From Arthrobacter sp. FW306-07-I (GTDB lineage Bacteria; Actinomycetota; Actinomycetes; Actinomycetales; Micrococcaceae): a stretch of 64,000 nt of DNA. The notes beneath the pieces are model-generated. The model was not told the DNA's origin. It searched no databases and saw only the letters and a program-made list of their open reading frames with translations. Positions 35,335 to 44,785 of the stretch are shown here, piece by piece (the stretch's first letter is position 1; each line of letters opens with the position of its first letter). The stretch is taken from contig NZ_CP084550.1 of NCBI RefSeq assembly GCF_021800405.1, forward strand, positions 1,674,001 to 1,738,000, in the 5' to 3' direction. A program made the position numbers and the translations under genes.

Positions 35335-36356
35335 TGGTCCCGGGTCCCTCGGCTGAAGCAGTACCGTCCCTCGAACCGGCTCCGGATGCAAAAGCTCCCG
35401 GTGCTGCCCCGACGGAAATCCCGGCCGCCATCGACCGGGGAATCACGGATTACCTCCAGCACATGGGCGTGGAACGGGGGCTGGCGGCGAACACGCTGGC
35501 GGCCTACCGCCGCGACCTGGCCCGGTACGCCCGCTACCTCGCAACCTCGGGCTGCACCCGGCCGGAAGACATCACCCGACACCATGTCACCGGCTACGTC
35601 CGCGCCCTCGCCGACGGATCCGACGGCGGGTCCACCCTTGGCGTGCGCTCGGCAGCCCGCACGGTGGTGGCTGTCCGGGGGCTGCACAAGTTCTGGGCCC
35701 TGGAGGGCTACACGCCCGCGGACCCGGCCAGCGAAGTCCACCCGCCGATGGCCGGCAAGCGGCTGCCCAAAGCCATCAGCGTCGACGAGGTGACCCGCAT
35801 CCTCGAGGCCGCGGGAACGGACACCGCAACGGGACTGCGGGACCGGGCCCTCCTGGAATTCCTATACTCCACCGGCGCCAGGATCAGCGAAGCTGTAGGA
35901 CTGGACGTGGACGATATCTCCCTGGCCGAGCCCGGATCCGGGCCGGCTGTTGTCCGCCTGTTCGGCAAGGGATCGAAGGAACGGCTGGTGCCGCTGGGAT
36001 CCTACGGCGCCCGGGCACTGGATGCCTACCTGGTCCGTGGCCGGCCCCTGCTCGCAGCGAAGGGAAAGGGCACCCCGGCACTGTTCCTGAATGCCCGCGG
36101 CGGCAGGATCAGCCGGCAAAGCGCCTGGACCATCCTGAAGGCGGCGGCGGAGAAAGCCAACATCACCCGGGATGTCTCGCCGCACACCCTGAGGCACTCG
36201 TTCGCCACCCACCTGCTCGAAGGCGGCGCGGACGTGCGAGTGGTGCAGGAACTGCTGGGCCACGCCTCCGTGACCACCACCCAGGTGTATACGCTGGTCA
36301 CGGCCGACACCCTGCGCGAGGTCTATGCCGCGGCGCATCCGCGGGCGTTGGGCTGA
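35334..36356 (+). CDS. xerD: Tyrosine recombinase XerD
   Basis: Resolves chromosome dimers at dif with XerC. 340 residues; the first ~32 are a low-complexity extension. The SAM-like core-binding domain spans about 33-125 and the catalytic domain 145-340. All active-site residues are present: R183, K212, H284, R287, H310 and nucleophile Y319. Placement after pyrG-Nudix is the conserved xerD locus, so this is a housekeeping recombinase and not a mobile-element integrase. Confidence 0.95.
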   Translation: MVPGPSAEAVPSLEPAPDAKAPGAAPTEIPAAIDRGITDYLQHMGVERGLAANTLAAYRRDLARYARYLATSGCTRPEDITRHHVTGYVRALADGSDGGSTLGVRSAARTVVAVRGLHKFWALEGYTPADPASEVHPPMAGKRLPKAISVDEVTRILEAAGTDTATGLRDRALLEFLYSTGARISEAVGLDVDDISLAEPGSGPAVVRLFGKGSKERLVPLGSYGARALDAYLVRGRPLLAAKGKGTPALFLNARGGRISRQSAWTILKAAAEKANITRDVSPHTLRHSFATHLLEGGADVRVVQELLGHASVTTTQVYTLVTADTLREVYAAAHPRALG

Positions 36357-36478
36357 ACAGGGTCCTGAGGCGAGCCTTGGATTGATTCCCACGATAATTA
36401 TCCCGCTGCTGTAAGAATCAGCGCCGCCCGCGACACTTAGTCTTCAGGAAGAAGTCATGACGTGTCCGGGGGGAAACT

Positions 36479-36982
36479 ATGTTGGCAGCGGACGAGCAGG
36501 CATTCATCGATCTGCATTCCCGGCATTCGGGTCGGGTCTACCGGTACATCGCCTGCCGCATCAGTGACACGGGCCGGGCCGAGGAGTTGGCGGCCGATGT
36601 GTTCCGGATCGCCTGGCAGAAGCAACTTCCGGAGCCACCCGGCATCGGCTGGCTCCTCGCCACGGCCCGCCACGTGGTCGGCAACGAATACAAGGGCCGT
36701 CGCCGCCGCCAGGAACTTCTTGATCGGTTGCAGGACGAGGCACGCAGCAATCACCCGCAGGAGAATACCGGGGAACAGGCGGCGGTGGCGGAGGTACTCG
36801 GCCGCCTCCGGGAACGGGACCGGGAGATCCTCATGCTCTGTTACTGGGATGACCTGACCATCCCCGAACTTGGCCAAGCCCTTGAATGTTCCGCCTCAAC
36901 CGCCGCCGTACGGCTTCACCGTGCACGCCGGGCATTCGCCAAAGCAGCACCAGCTCAGCTCATGACCGAACGGAAGGACTAG
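36479..36982 (+). CDS. ECF-type RNA polymerase sigma factor
   Basis: 167 residues with region 2 (about 1-75: EELAADVFRIAWQKQ) and region 4 (105-155: LPERDREILMLCYWDDLTIPELGQ-like, then CSASTAAVRLHRARRAF). It directs transcription of a small regulon whose signal is unknown. ATG 36479 follows GGGGGA by about 6 bases. The membrane protein 2 bases downstream is the likely partner. There is no recognisable autoregulated -35 in the 120-bp upstream region. It is the first gene of the accessory block after xerD. Confidence 0.88.
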   Translation: MLAADEQAFIDLHSRHSGRVYRYIACRISDTGRAEELAADVFRIAWQKQLPEPPGIGWLLATARHVVGNEYKGRRRRQELLDRLQDEARSNHPQENTGEQAAVAEVLGRLRERDREILMLCYWDDLTIPELGQALECSASTAAVRLHRARRAFAKAAPAQLMTERKD

Positions 36983-36984
36983 CC

Positions 36985-37776
36985 ATGGATCGGATCGAGC
37001 AGTTGATGAAGGCAGCCAAGCCCCGGCCCACGGCACCGAATGGGGTGGCCGGAGGCGACGCGGCCCAGGGGTTGGGACCCATCGGGGACATGGAAGTCAT
37101 CCACCTGGCCGCGCGGGCACCGGAACGCGGCACCCCGCGCGGACGGTCAGCCGTCCGCACGGCTGCTGCCACCGTGCTCGCGGCTGCAGCTGTGGCCGGC
37201 GCGGTGTACCTGGGTGGAACTATGGCACAAAGGCCCATGCCCGGCCCCGCCGGGGTTCCCTCGGAGCCGTCCGGAAGCGCTGCAGCACCCACCCAGTCGG
37301 CCACGCCGCCGGCCAGTGAACAAGCCCATGCCACCGCGCCACCCTCCACCGCCCAACCGGGAAACCCTGCGGCTGGCGGCTTGAGCACCGGCGGCGTGCC
37401 CTGCACGCCGGCGAACATCGACCAGCTGCGCAATGACCAACAGCGCTCGATCCTGCCGATCCCGGCGGCGGAGCAGCGCTATTACACCGTGCTCGGCTGC
37501 GCGGGCGGTTGGCTCTCCTACACGATCTCCGATGAGGGGGCGCGGGCCCTGCAGCTCGACGGCGGCAACGCCTGGTTCCGGATCGCCAAACTACAGAACG
37601 ACCGCTTCCTCTGGGACGTCCGCCAACCCTGGGCCACCGTTTTAAATTGGGACTTCCAAGCGCTGAACAACCAAGGCCTCACGCCCCAAGAAGCGATGGA
37701 CCGTGACTTTGCCGCCAAAGGCCTGCCGGTGGAGCTCCGGCCGCAACTGGTTGGTCAAGGCCCGGCGGCCCGATAG
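36985..37776 (+). CDS. Membrane-anchored protein paired with the sigma factor (possible anti-sigma)
   Basis: 263 residues. About 57 cytoplasmic residues, one membrane span (~58-80, AAATVLAAAAVAGAVYLGG), a Pro/Ala/Ser/Thr-rich linker (82-135), then an outer domain of ~125 residues with two cysteines (C140, C172) that may form a disulphide. No zinc-type anti-sigma motif is seen. Gene order and topology suggest it senses an extracytoplasmic signal and controls the sigma factor, but no homology proves this. ATG 36985, 2 bases after the sigma stop. Confidence 0.75.
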   Translation: MDRIEQLMKAAKPRPTAPNGVAGGDAAQGLGPIGDMEVIHLAARAPERGTPRGRSAVRTAAATVLAAAAVAGAVYLGGTMAQRPMPGPAGVPSEPSGSAAAPTQSATPPASEQAHATAPPSTAQPGNPAAGGLSTGGVPCTPANIDQLRNDQQRSILPIPAAEQRYYTVLGCAGGWLSYTISDEGARALQLDGGNAWFRIAKLQNDRFLWDVRQPWATVLNWDFQALNNQGLTPQEAMDRDFAAKGLPVELRPQLVGQGPAAR

Positions 37777-37798
37777 CGTCAGGGCCTCCCGGCATCTA

Positions 37799-37804
37799 TA
37801 GGGT
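37799..37804 (+). promoter_or_regulatory. -10 element TAGGGT, leaderless start predicted
   Basis: TAGGGT, seven bases, ATG at 37812. It also decides the start: an in-frame GTG at 37806 would lie only one base after the hexamer. Confidence 0.5.
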
Positions 37805-37811
37805 TGTGCAC

Positions 37812-38294
37812 ATGAACTTCTCCCAGGTCACACTCTGTTTCCTCCTGCGGGAAGGCCCGGCCGGGGCTGAAGTCCTGCTCGGGCTGAAGCAGACAGGCTT
37901 CGGCAAGGGCAAGATCGTGGGCATCGGCGGCCACGTGGAACCGGGGGAGACCGACGCCCAGGCGGTGATCCGTGAGGTACTCGAAGAAACTGCTGTAGTG
38001 CTCCGCCACGAGGATCTCGCCGACGCCGGAACCGTCCGCTTTGTCTTTCCGGCGCGGCCGGAATGGAACATGGCCACCCGGCTCTTCACGGCGCGCACCT
38101 GGCAGGGGGAGCCGGCCCCCAGTGACGAGATCCTGCCTGAATGGTTCAGCGTGGCCGCCCTGCCCGTGGAGCGCATGTGGCAGGACGCCGACCATTGGCT
38201 GCCCGTGGTGCTGGAAGGCGGCCGGGTCAACGTGGTGGTCACCATGCACACCGACAACGAGTCGGTTGCCTCGTCCGAAAGCCGCCTGGAGTAA
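37812..38294 (+). CDS. Nudix hydrolase, MTH1-like 8-oxo-dGTP diphosphatase
   Basis: 160 residues. The Nudix box GHVEPGETDAQAVIREVLEE is complete except that alanine replaces the last glycine. The segment before it, KQTGFGKGKIVGIGG, is like the GFGxGxWxGxGG of human MTH1 rather than E. coli MutT, which points to cleaning oxidised purine nucleotides. It has its own predicted promoter, so it is not part of the sigma factor operon. Substrate is inferred from family only. Confidence 0.82.
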   Translation: MNFSQVTLCFLLREGPAGAEVLLGLKQTGFGKGKIVGIGGHVEPGETDAQAVIREVLEETAVVLRHEDLADAGTVRFVFPARPEWNMATRLFTARTWQGEPAPSDEILPEWFSVAALPVERMWQDADHWLPVVLEGGRVNVVVTMHTDNESVASSESRLE

Positions 38295-38306
38295 GTCCGG
38301 CAGCGT

Positions 38307-38360
38307 CCCCGCCGTTTAACGTTCGACGGCGGGTGGCCACCTAACTGCCCGCCCGCCGTC
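38307..38360. terminator. Alternative hairpins between convergent genes
   Basis: The block acggcggg (about 38326-38333) can pair either with ccccgccgt upstream (38307-38315) or with cccgccgtc downstream (38352-38360). The two hairpins exclude each other and face the ends of the Nudix and prpC genes respectively. There is no strong T-tract. Confidence 0.5.
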
Positions 38361-38379
38361 GTAACCTTCCTGCCAAGAG

Positions 38380-39519
38380 CTACGGAAGGTGCCGTTCCTC
38401 CACGCCGTTGTATTCGCTCAGCGGCCTGATCAGCGAGTTGGCGTCCAGCTGCTCCATGATGTGCGCGGTCCAGCCCGTGATCCGGCTGGCCACGAACAGG
38501 GGAGTGAACGTGGGGGTGTCGAAGCCCATCAGGTGGTACGTGGGTCCCGCCGGGTAGTCGAGGTTCGGCTTGATGGCCTTGGCCTCGTCCATCGCCGTTT
38601 CCAGCCCGTTGTACAGGCCCAGCAGTTCGGGGCGGCCGTAGTGGGCAATCATCTTGTCCAGGGCCGCCTTCATGGTGGGAACCCGGGAATCGCCGTGCTT
38701 GTAGACGCGGTGGCCGAAGCCCATGACCTTCTTCTTCTTCGCCAGGGCGTCTTCCATCCAGGCCTTCGCCCGGGCCGCAGCCTCCTCGAGCGACTCCTCC
38801 TGCCGGATGCCGATCTCATCAAAGGTGTGCATCACGGCCTCGTTGGCACCGCCATGCAGGGGACCCTTCAGGGCCCCGATCGCTCCAGTCACTGCCGAGT
38901 GCAGGTCGGAGAGCGTTGAGGTGATGACCCGGGCCGTGAAGGTGGATGCGTTGAAGGAGTGCTCGGCGTACAGGATCATCGAGACGTTGAAGGCCTCCAC
39001 CACTTCGGGGACCTGTTCCTCGCCGAAGGCCATCCACAAGAAGTTCGCGGAGTAGCCCAGGTCATCCCTGGGTTCCACGACGTCCTGGCCGTGGCGGCGG
39101 CGCTGGTCGTAGGCCACCACCGCAGGCATGGCCGCGAACAGGTCTACGGCCTTTGCCATGTTGGCTTCCCGGGAGGAGTCCTCGGCCAGCGGATGCCGGG
39201 CGCCCATGACCGATGCTGCCGTCCGGCAGACATCCATCGGGTGGGAGCTGGTGGGCAAAGCATCAATGACCTGCTTGACCACCGGGTCCAGGGCGCGGCC
39301 CTCGCGTTCCTTCGCCGTGAATTCCGCCAGCTGCTCCTGGGTGGGCAGTTCGCCGTTCCAGAGCAGGTAGGCCACTTCCTCGAAGCTGCAGCGGGCGGCC
39401 AGCTCCTGGACGGGATAACCCCGGTACAGCAGGGAGTTGGTGTCCGGGTTGACCTTGGAGACTGCGGTGTAGTCCACCACGACGCCGGCAAGGCCCTTTT
39501 TGATCTCATTTTCAGCCAT
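38380..39519 (-). CDS. prpC: 2-methylcitrate synthase
   Basis: Condenses propionyl-CoA with oxaloacetate in the methylcitrate cycle. 379 residues, citrate synthase fold. Catalytic residues are in EHSFNASTF, GFGHRVYKHGD and FDTPTFTPLF. Size and the neighbouring prpD-prpB identify it as the methylcitrate enzyme rather than the larger TCA citrate synthase, though such enzymes often retain some citrate synthase activity. ATG at 39519 with AAAGGAG upstream; 84 bases after prpB. Last gene of the prpDBC operon. Confidence 0.93.
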   Translation of the reverse strand: MAENEIKKGLAGVVVDYTAVSKVNPDTNSLLYRGYPVQELAARCSFEEVAYLLWNGELPTQEQLAEFTAKEREGRALDPVVKQVIDALPTSSHPMDVCRTAASVMGARHPLAEDSSREANMAKAVDLFAAMPAVVAYDQRRRHGQDVVEPRDDLGYSANFLWMAFGEEQVPEVVEAFNVSMILYAEHSFNASTFTARVITSTLSDLHSAVTGAIGALKGPLHGGANEAVMHTFDEIGIRQEESLEEAAARAKAWMEDALAKKKKVMGFGHRVYKHGDSRVPTMKAALDKMIAHYGRPELLGLYNGLETAMDEAKAIKPNLDYPAGPTYHLMGFDTPTFTPLFVASRITGWTAHIMEQLDANSLIRPLSEYNGVEERHLP

Positions 39520-39603
39520 GCTGAAACTCCTTTGTTCCTAAAGCCTGTTTTCCTGGAGCCGTTGTCCGGCTGCTGCCGGCATTCCGGCGTTCAGGTCTGG
39601 GTG

Positions 39604-40506
39604 TCAGATGCCGGGGATCTGGAAGTTGAACACCCCGGTGTCAAAGCGGTTGTAGGCCTCATAGTCGACGAGTTCGTAGAGCCGGGCACGGGTCAGCATG
39701 CTTGGGACCTGTGCCTCCTGGGTGCCGTCGGACTTGATCGATTCCAGAGTACGCTCAGCAGCACCCATGGCACTACGGAGCAGGGTGACCGGATAGATGA
39801 TCATATTGACCCCGACGCCGGCCAGCTGGTCCACGGTGAACAGGTCGCTCTTGCCGAACTCGGTCATGTTGGCCAGGATCGGCACGTCCACGGCGTCCCG
39901 GATGGCCTGGAACTCGCTGAGGTCCTTCATGGCTTCCGGGAAGATGGCGTCGGCTCCGGCTTCAACCAGGGCCTTTGCCCGCTGCTGGGCCGCTTCCAGC
40001 CCGTCGGTGGCCCGGATGTCGGTGCGGGCCATGATCAGGAAGTTCGGGTCCCGGCGGGCGTCCGCGGCGGCCCGGATCCGCTTGGTGGCGGTGTCCAGGT
40101 CCACCACGTTCTTGCCGTCCAGGTGGCCGCAGCGCTTGGGGTTGAACTGGTCTTCGATGTGGCAGCCGGCCAGGCCGGCGTTTTCGAGTTCCTGCACCGT
40201 GCGGGCCACGTTCATCGGCTCGCCGAAACCGGTGTCCGCGTCCACGATCGAGGGCAGGTCGGTCATGCGCGCAATCTGCCCGGCACGGGTGGCCACCTCC
40301 GTGAGGGTGGTCAGCCCGATGTCCGGCAGGCCCAGGTCGTTGGCCAGGACGGCACCGGAAATGTAGACGCCGGCGAAGCCCTTTTCCTCGATCAAGCGGG
40401 CGGAGAGCGGGTTGAACGCGCCCGGGAACTGCTGGATGGTGCCGGAAGAGAGCAATTCCCGGAAGCGGATCCGCTTCTGTTCCGGGGTGGTTTTGGAGTA
40501 CAGCAT
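39604..40506 (-). CDS. prpB: Methylisocitrate lyase
   Basis: Splits 2-methylisocitrate to pyruvate and succinate. 300 residues, isocitrate lyase superfamily. The active-site motif PKRCGH near residue 125 and the metal-binding IVDADTGFG are intact. The start ATG at 40506 overlaps the prpD stop by one base (TGATG); the frame stays open far upstream, but that region is antisense-frame sequence of prpD and not part of the gene. Confidence 0.95.
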   Translation of the reverse strand: MLYSKTTPEQKRIRFRELLSSGTIQQFPGAFNPLSARLIEEKGFAGVYISGAVLANDLGLPDIGLTTLTEVATRAGQIARMTDLPSIVDADTGFGEPMNVARTVQELENAGLAGCHIEDQFNPKRCGHLDGKNVVDLDTATKRIRAAADARRDPNFLIMARTDIRATDGLEAAQQRAKALVEAGADAIFPEAMKDLSEFQAIRDAVDVPILANMTEFGKSDLFTVDQLAGVGVNMIIYPVTLLRSAMGAAERTLESIKSDGTQEAQVPSMLTRARLYELVDYEAYNRFDTGVFNFQIPGI

Positions 40507-42026
40507 CAGAAGAGTCCCTTCGGTGCCGCGGCCAGGTCGATGACGCCCGGGGCGGCGGTGATGTTGAGCTGGTCCAGTTCGCCGGCGGCGAGTTGGGGGA
40601 GGCGTTCGACGGCGGCGAGGAACCTTTCGATCTCCGCCTCCTCCACCAGGCCCGTGGCGAGGGTACGGAACTTGTTGACGTACTGTTCCCGGGCGAACGG
40701 GCGGGCACCCAGCGGGTGGGCGTCCGCGACGGCTATCTGGTCCGTGATGACGGTGCCGTCCTTGAGCGTGATCTCCACGGAGCCGCCGAAAGCCTTCTCG
40801 GAGATGTCCAGGGAGTGGTAGCGGCGGGTCCATTCCGGGTCTTCCACGGTGGTCACCTTGTGCCACAACTCCACGGTGTCCGGGCGGGCAGCGCGTGCCG
40901 GCGCGTAGGAATCCACGTGGTGCCAGGCGCCATCCTGGAGGGCGACGGTGAAGATGTAGGGGATGGAGTGGTCCAGGGTTTCCCGGCTCGCGGTGGGGCT
41001 GTACTTCTGGGGGTCGTTGGCGCCGGAGCCGATCACGTAGTGCGTGTGGTGGCTGGTCTTGATCAGGACGGACTCCACGTTGGTGGGGTCGGTGACCTCC
41101 GGGTTCTCGCGGTGGAGCTTGCGTGCCAGGTCGATCCAGGCCTGGGCCTGGTACTCGGCGGAGTGTTCCTTGGTGTAGGTGTCCATGATGGCGCGCTTGG
41201 CTTCCCCGGGGGTGGGGAGCGGGACCATGTAGGATGCGTCCGGCCCGTCCAGCATCCACGCGATGACGCCGTCTTCGCCCTCGTAGATGGGCACAGGGGA
41301 GGTCTGGCCGCGCATGGCCCGGTCCGCGGACTCGATGGCCATCTTGCCGGCAAACGCAGGGGCGTGGGCCTTCCAGGTGGAGATCTCGCCCTTGCGGGAC
41401 TGCCGGGTGGCGGTGGTGGTGTGCAGCGCCTGCCCCACCGACTGGAAGATGGTTTCGACGTCGAGGCCCAGCAGGGTCCCGATGCCTGCTGCGGCGGAGG
41501 GGCCCAGGTGCGCCACGTGGTCGATCTTGTGCTTGTGCAGGCAGATGGCCTTGACCAGGTTGACCTGGATTTCATAGCCGGTGGCAATGCCGCGGATCAA
41601 GTCGTGGCCGCTGGAGCCAACGTGCTGGGCGACGGCCAGGATCGGCGGAATGTTGTCCCCGGGGTGGGAGTACTCGGCCGCGAGGAAGGTGTCGTGGTAG
41701 TCCAGTTCGCGCACGGCCACGCCGTTGGCCCAGGCCGCCCATTCCGGCGCCACCCGCTCCTCGATGCCGAACACCTTGGAGCCCTGGCCGCCGGTGGTGG
41801 GCCCATGGGTGAGTGCCTGGGCACGGGCCGCGACGATGGGCGCCCGGTTCAGGGAGGCGATGGCCACCGAAGCGTTGTCGATGATGCGGTTGATCACCAT
41901 GTCGGTCACCTCATCGGAGACGGCGACGGGGTCCGCTGCCACTTGGGCGATCTTGTACGCGAGCTGGTCCTCGCGGGGGAGGTTTTCTTCGCTCTTGTAG
42001 ACGCGGACGTGGTGTTCCTTAACCAT
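40506..42026 (-). CDS. prpD: 2-methylcitrate dehydratase
   Basis: Dehydrates 2-methylcitrate toward methyl-cis-aconitate. 506 residues, MmgE/PrpD family. Recognisable segments include [20 protein letters not shown] and [18 protein letters not shown] at 42026 has AAAGGAG about 6 bases upstream. The end of the GntR regulator overlaps this start by 8 bases, so gntR-prpD-prpB-prpC reads as one unit. Confidence 0.94.
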   Translation of the reverse strand: MVKEHHVRVYKSEENLPREDQLAYKIAQVAADPVAVSDEVTDMVINRIIDNASVAIASLNRAPIVAARAQALTHGPTTGGQGSKVFGIEERVAPEWAAWANGVAVRELDYHDTFLAAEYSHPGDNIPPILAVAQHVGSSGHDLIRGIATGYEIQVNLVKAICLHKHKIDHVAHLGPSAAAGIGTLLGLDVETIFQSVGQALHTTTATRQSRKGEISTWKAHAPAFAGKMAIESADRAMRGQTSPVPIYEGEDGVIAWMLDGPDASYMVPLPTPGEAKRAIMDTYTKEHSAEYQAQAWIDLARKLHRENPEVTDPTNVESVLIKTSHHTHYVIGSGANDPQKYSPTASRETLDHSIPYIFTVALQDGAWHHVDSYAPARAARPDTVELWHKVTTVEDPEWTRRYHSLDISEKAFGGSVEITLKDGTVITDQIAVADAHPLGARPFAREQYVNKFRTLATGLVEEAEIERFLAAVERLPQLAAGELDQLNITAAPGVIDLAAAPKGLF

Positions 42027-42675
42027 GATGCTCCTTTGGGTGGGATGCGTGGGTTGCTTTGACGTGGGAGAGGCTTCGGTGCAGGTGGACGATGGTGGCT
42101 GCTTCTGCCAGCTTCGGGTTGCCGGCAGCGATCGCCTCCGCGATGGCGGCGTGTTCGGCGGCCGCGGCGGTCAGGCGGTGCGCATCGTCGGCTGCCAGGC
42201 GCCGGATCCGGACCAGGTGGACGCGCAGGCTGCGCATGGCCTGCGCCAGGTAGGAATTGGAAATGGCTGCGTCGATGGCGGTGTCCAGCCGCCCGACCAG
42301 GTCGTAGTAGTCATGGAGGCCGGGCTCACCGCCGCTGATCAGATCGGGAGCCCGGAGCAACTCGTGCTGCAGGCGCTGGAACGTTGCGGCGTCACCGCGC
42401 CGGGCGGCCAGTGCCGCGGCCCTGCCCTCAAGCGTTTCGCGCAGTTCGAAGAGTTCGTCGATGTCCTCAAGGGAAATGTCGGTAACGACGACGCCGCGGC
42501 CGCCCGCCGTCGTCAGTCCCTCCGCTGTGAGGCGACCCAGCGCTTCCCTCAGCGGTGTGCGTGAGACGCCCAGGCGTTCAGACTGTTCAACTTCGGCAAG
42601 GACCGTTCCGGGCGCCAGGCGCCACTCGATGATGTCGTCGCGCAGGGCGGCATACGCCTTGTCGCTGGCGCGCAT
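42019..42675 (-). CDS. GntR-family (FCD/FadR group) regulator of the prp genes
   Basis: 218 residues: an N-terminal winged helix (about 1-70, [15 protein letters not shown]) and an all-helical FCD ligand domain whose metal-binding histidines include HLVRIRRL and HAAIAEAI. The start at 42675 is fixed by a strong AAGGAGG 6 bases upstream; an in-frame ATG at 42777 would cross the operators. It probably senses a methylcitrate-pathway intermediate and controls itself, prpDBC and prpE through two TGTATACA palindromes in the divergent region. Ligand and sign of control are inferred. Confidence 0.88.
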   Translation of the reverse strand: MRASDKAYAALRDDIIEWRLAPGTVLAEVEQSERLGVSRTPLREALGRLTAEGLTTAGGRGVVVTDISLEDIDELFELRETLEGRAAALAARRGDAATFQRLQHELLRAPDLISGGEPGLHDYYDLVGRLDTAIDAAISNSYLAQAMRSLRVHLVRIRRLAADDAHRLTAAAAEHAAIAEAIAAGNPKLAEAATIVHLHRSLSHVKATHASHPKEHHG

Positions 42676-42705
42676 GGCGTCCTCCTTCCTCGATAACCCG
42701 TTCAG

Positions 42706-42776
42706 TGTATACAGAGACGCGCTGGAATTACAGCACTTTGCAGAATTCGAGCCGAATATGGGGTTAGATGTATACA
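42706..42776. promoter_or_regulatory. Paired TGTATACA operators between gntR-prpDBC and prpE
   Basis: Identical 8-bp palindromes at 42706-42713 and 42769-42776, start to start 63 bp, i.e. six turns of B-DNA. The second extends to a 10-bp palindrome (atgtatacat). One lies 31 bases before gntR, the other 72 before prpE. The shape fits dimeric FadR-group GntR operators. Confidence 0.7.
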
Positions 42777-42847
42777 TACCCCTTGCCAGCGTCCCGGCTT
42801 TACCTTTAGCATGAGCTGCATCACAATGTCGTGGATGGGATTACCTC

Positions 42848-44752
42848 ATGGTCACCAACAGCTACCGGGACACCTACAAGCGCAGCGTTGAACAGCCCGA
42901 AGATTTCTGGCTGGAGGCAGCGCAAAAGATCTCGTGGGCTTCTCCGCCCACCCAGGCCCTGGACAGCAGCCGGGCGCCTCTGTACGGCTGGTTTCCGGAC
43001 GGCATCGTAAACACGTGCTACAACGCGCTGGACCGGCACGTCGCCGAGGGCCGCGGAGGGCAGGACGCCCTGATCCATGACTCCGCCATGCTGGGGACGC
43101 AGCAGCGCTACACCTATGCAGAACTCACAGACCTCGTGGCCCGCTTTGCGGGTGTGCTGCGCAGCAATGGCGTGGGCAAGGGGGACCGGGTGGTGATCTA
43201 CATGCCGATGATCCCGGAAGCGGCCATTGCCATGCTGGCCACTGCCAGGCTGGGCGCGGTCCACTCCGTGGTGTTCGGCGGCTTTGCGCCCAAGGAGCTC
43301 GCGGCCCGGATCAGGGATGCCGCCCCTGCCGCCGTGGTTACCGCCTCGGGCGGGATCGAACCTTCCCGCCGCATTGAGTACCTCCCTGCCGTCGCCGAGG
43401 CACTTGAGCTGGCGGGCGCGGGCGGCCTTCCGGTGCTGGTCAAAGCGCGGGACGGATTTGCAGCAACGGCGGCGGACCACGCCGGCTGGCTGGACTGGGA
43501 TGAGGCCATGGCGTCCGCCCAGCCGGCCGGTCCGGTGGGCGTGAAAGCCACCGACCCCCTCTACATCCTTTACACGTCCGGCACCACGGGTACGCCCAAG
43601 GGTGTGGTGCGGGACAACGGTGGCCACGCCGTCGCCCTCCGCTGGACACTGGAAAATATCTACGACGTCGGACCCGGCGACGTGATGTGGACCGCCTCGG
43701 ACGTCGGCTGGGTGGTGGGGCACTCCTACATCGTGTACGGTCCGCTGCTGGCCGGAGCCACCACCGTGATGTACGAAGGCAAACCGGTGGGAACGCCGGA
43801 CGCCGGGGCATTCTGGCGGGTGGTCCAGGACCACAAGGTCAACGTCCTCTTTACCGCCCCCACGGCGCTGAGGGCCATCCGCAAAGCCGATCCGGAAGCA
43901 TTGCTGCTGGCGGACTACGACGTCTCCAGCCTGCGGACGCTTTTCACTGCCGGTGAGCGGCTGGACACGGACACCTTCCACTGGGCTTCCCGGGTCCTCG
44001 GCGTGCCGGTGGTGGACCACTGGTGGCAAACCGAAACCGGCTGGGCCATCTGCGCCAACCCGCGCGGGCTGGAGCGGCTGCCCATCAAGGCCGGCTCCCC
44101 AAGTGTTCCGATGCCCGGATTCCAGCTGCGGATCCTCGACGGCGCGGGCGGGGAAGTGGAGCCCGGAACCGAGGGCAACATCGTGCTGGGGCTGCCGCTG
44201 CCACCGGGCACGCTCACCACGCTGTGGGGAAACGACGAACGCTTCATCTCGTCCTACCTGCAGGCCTTTGAGGGCTGCTACGCCACCGGCGACTCCGGCT
44301 ACCGGGATGAGGACGGCTACCTGTTCGTCATGGGCCGCACTGACGACATCATCAACGTCGCCGGCCACCGGCTCTCCACCGGCGCCATGGAACAGGTCAT
44401 CGGGCAGCACCCCGCAGTTGCCGAGTGTGCCGTGATCGGCCTCGCGGACCCCCTCAAAGGACAGCGTCCCAGCGGCTATGTGGTGCTCAAATCCGGGGTC
44501 GACATCCCTGAAGACGTCCTGGCCAAGGACCTCGTGGCACTGGTCCGCAGGGATATTGGCGCCGTCGCTGACTTTAAGCACGTGACGGTGGTGGACGCCC
44601 TGCCCAAGACGCGGTCGGGAAAGATCCTGCGCAAGACCATGCGCCAGATAGCCGACGGCGAGGACTACACGGTGCCCTCCACCATCGAAGATCCCGGGGT
44701 CATCGACCAGTTGGTGGGAGCGCTCCGGGTGGACAGGGCACAGGCCGGCTGA
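42848..44752 (+). CDS. prpE: Propionyl-CoA synthetase (acyl-CoA synthetase)
   Basis: Activates propionate to propionyl-CoA with ATP. 634 residues of the ANL superfamily. P-loop YTSGTTGTPKG near 240, the A5 motif WWQTETGWA and the C-terminal catalytic lysine in PKTRSGKILRK are intact. The substrate is called from its place divergent to prpDBC under shared operators; acetyl-CoA synthetase activity cannot be excluded. The ATG at 42848 has only a weak GGGA upstream. Confidence 0.88.
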   Translation: MVTNSYRDTYKRSVEQPEDFWLEAAQKISWASPPTQALDSSRAPLYGWFPDGIVNTCYNALDRHVAEGRGGQDALIHDSAMLGTQQRYTYAELTDLVARFAGVLRSNGVGKGDRVVIYMPMIPEAAIAMLATARLGAVHSVVFGGFAPKELAARIRDAAPAAVVTASGGIEPSRRIEYLPAVAEALELAGAGGLPVLVKARDGFAATAADHAGWLDWDEAMASAQPAGPVGVKATDPLYILYTSGTTGTPKGVVRDNGGHAVALRWTLENIYDVGPGDVMWTASDVGWVVGHSYIVYGPLLAGATTVMYEGKPVGTPDAGAFWRVVQDHKVNVLFTAPTALRAIRKADPEALLLADYDVSSLRTLFTAGERLDTDTFHWASRVLGVPVVDHWWQTETGWAICANPRGLERLPIKAGSPSVPMPGFQLRILDGAGGEVEPGTEGNIVLGLPLPPGTLTTLWGNDERFISSYLQAFEGCYATGDSGYRDEDGYLFVMGRTDDIINVAGHRLSTGAMEQVIGQHPAVAECAVIGLADPLKGQRPSGYVVLKSGVDIPEDVLAKDLVALVRRDIGAVADFKHVTVVDALPKTRSGKILRKTMRQIADGEDYTVPSTIEDPGVIDQLVGALRVDRAQAG

Positions 44753-44785
44753 TGGGATGGCTGGAACGGCCGGGCGCGAAGCGCG

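Noticed and set aside
35334..36356. Tyrosine recombinase as a sign of an integrated element
   Set aside because: Its position after pyrG-Nudix and its sequence fit the housekeeping XerD; no att-like direct repeats or phage genes accompany it.
38959..40821. 620-codon plus-strand frame across prpC and prpB
   Set aside because: It crosses two conserved minus-strand genes and their spacer; no homology or ribosome site.
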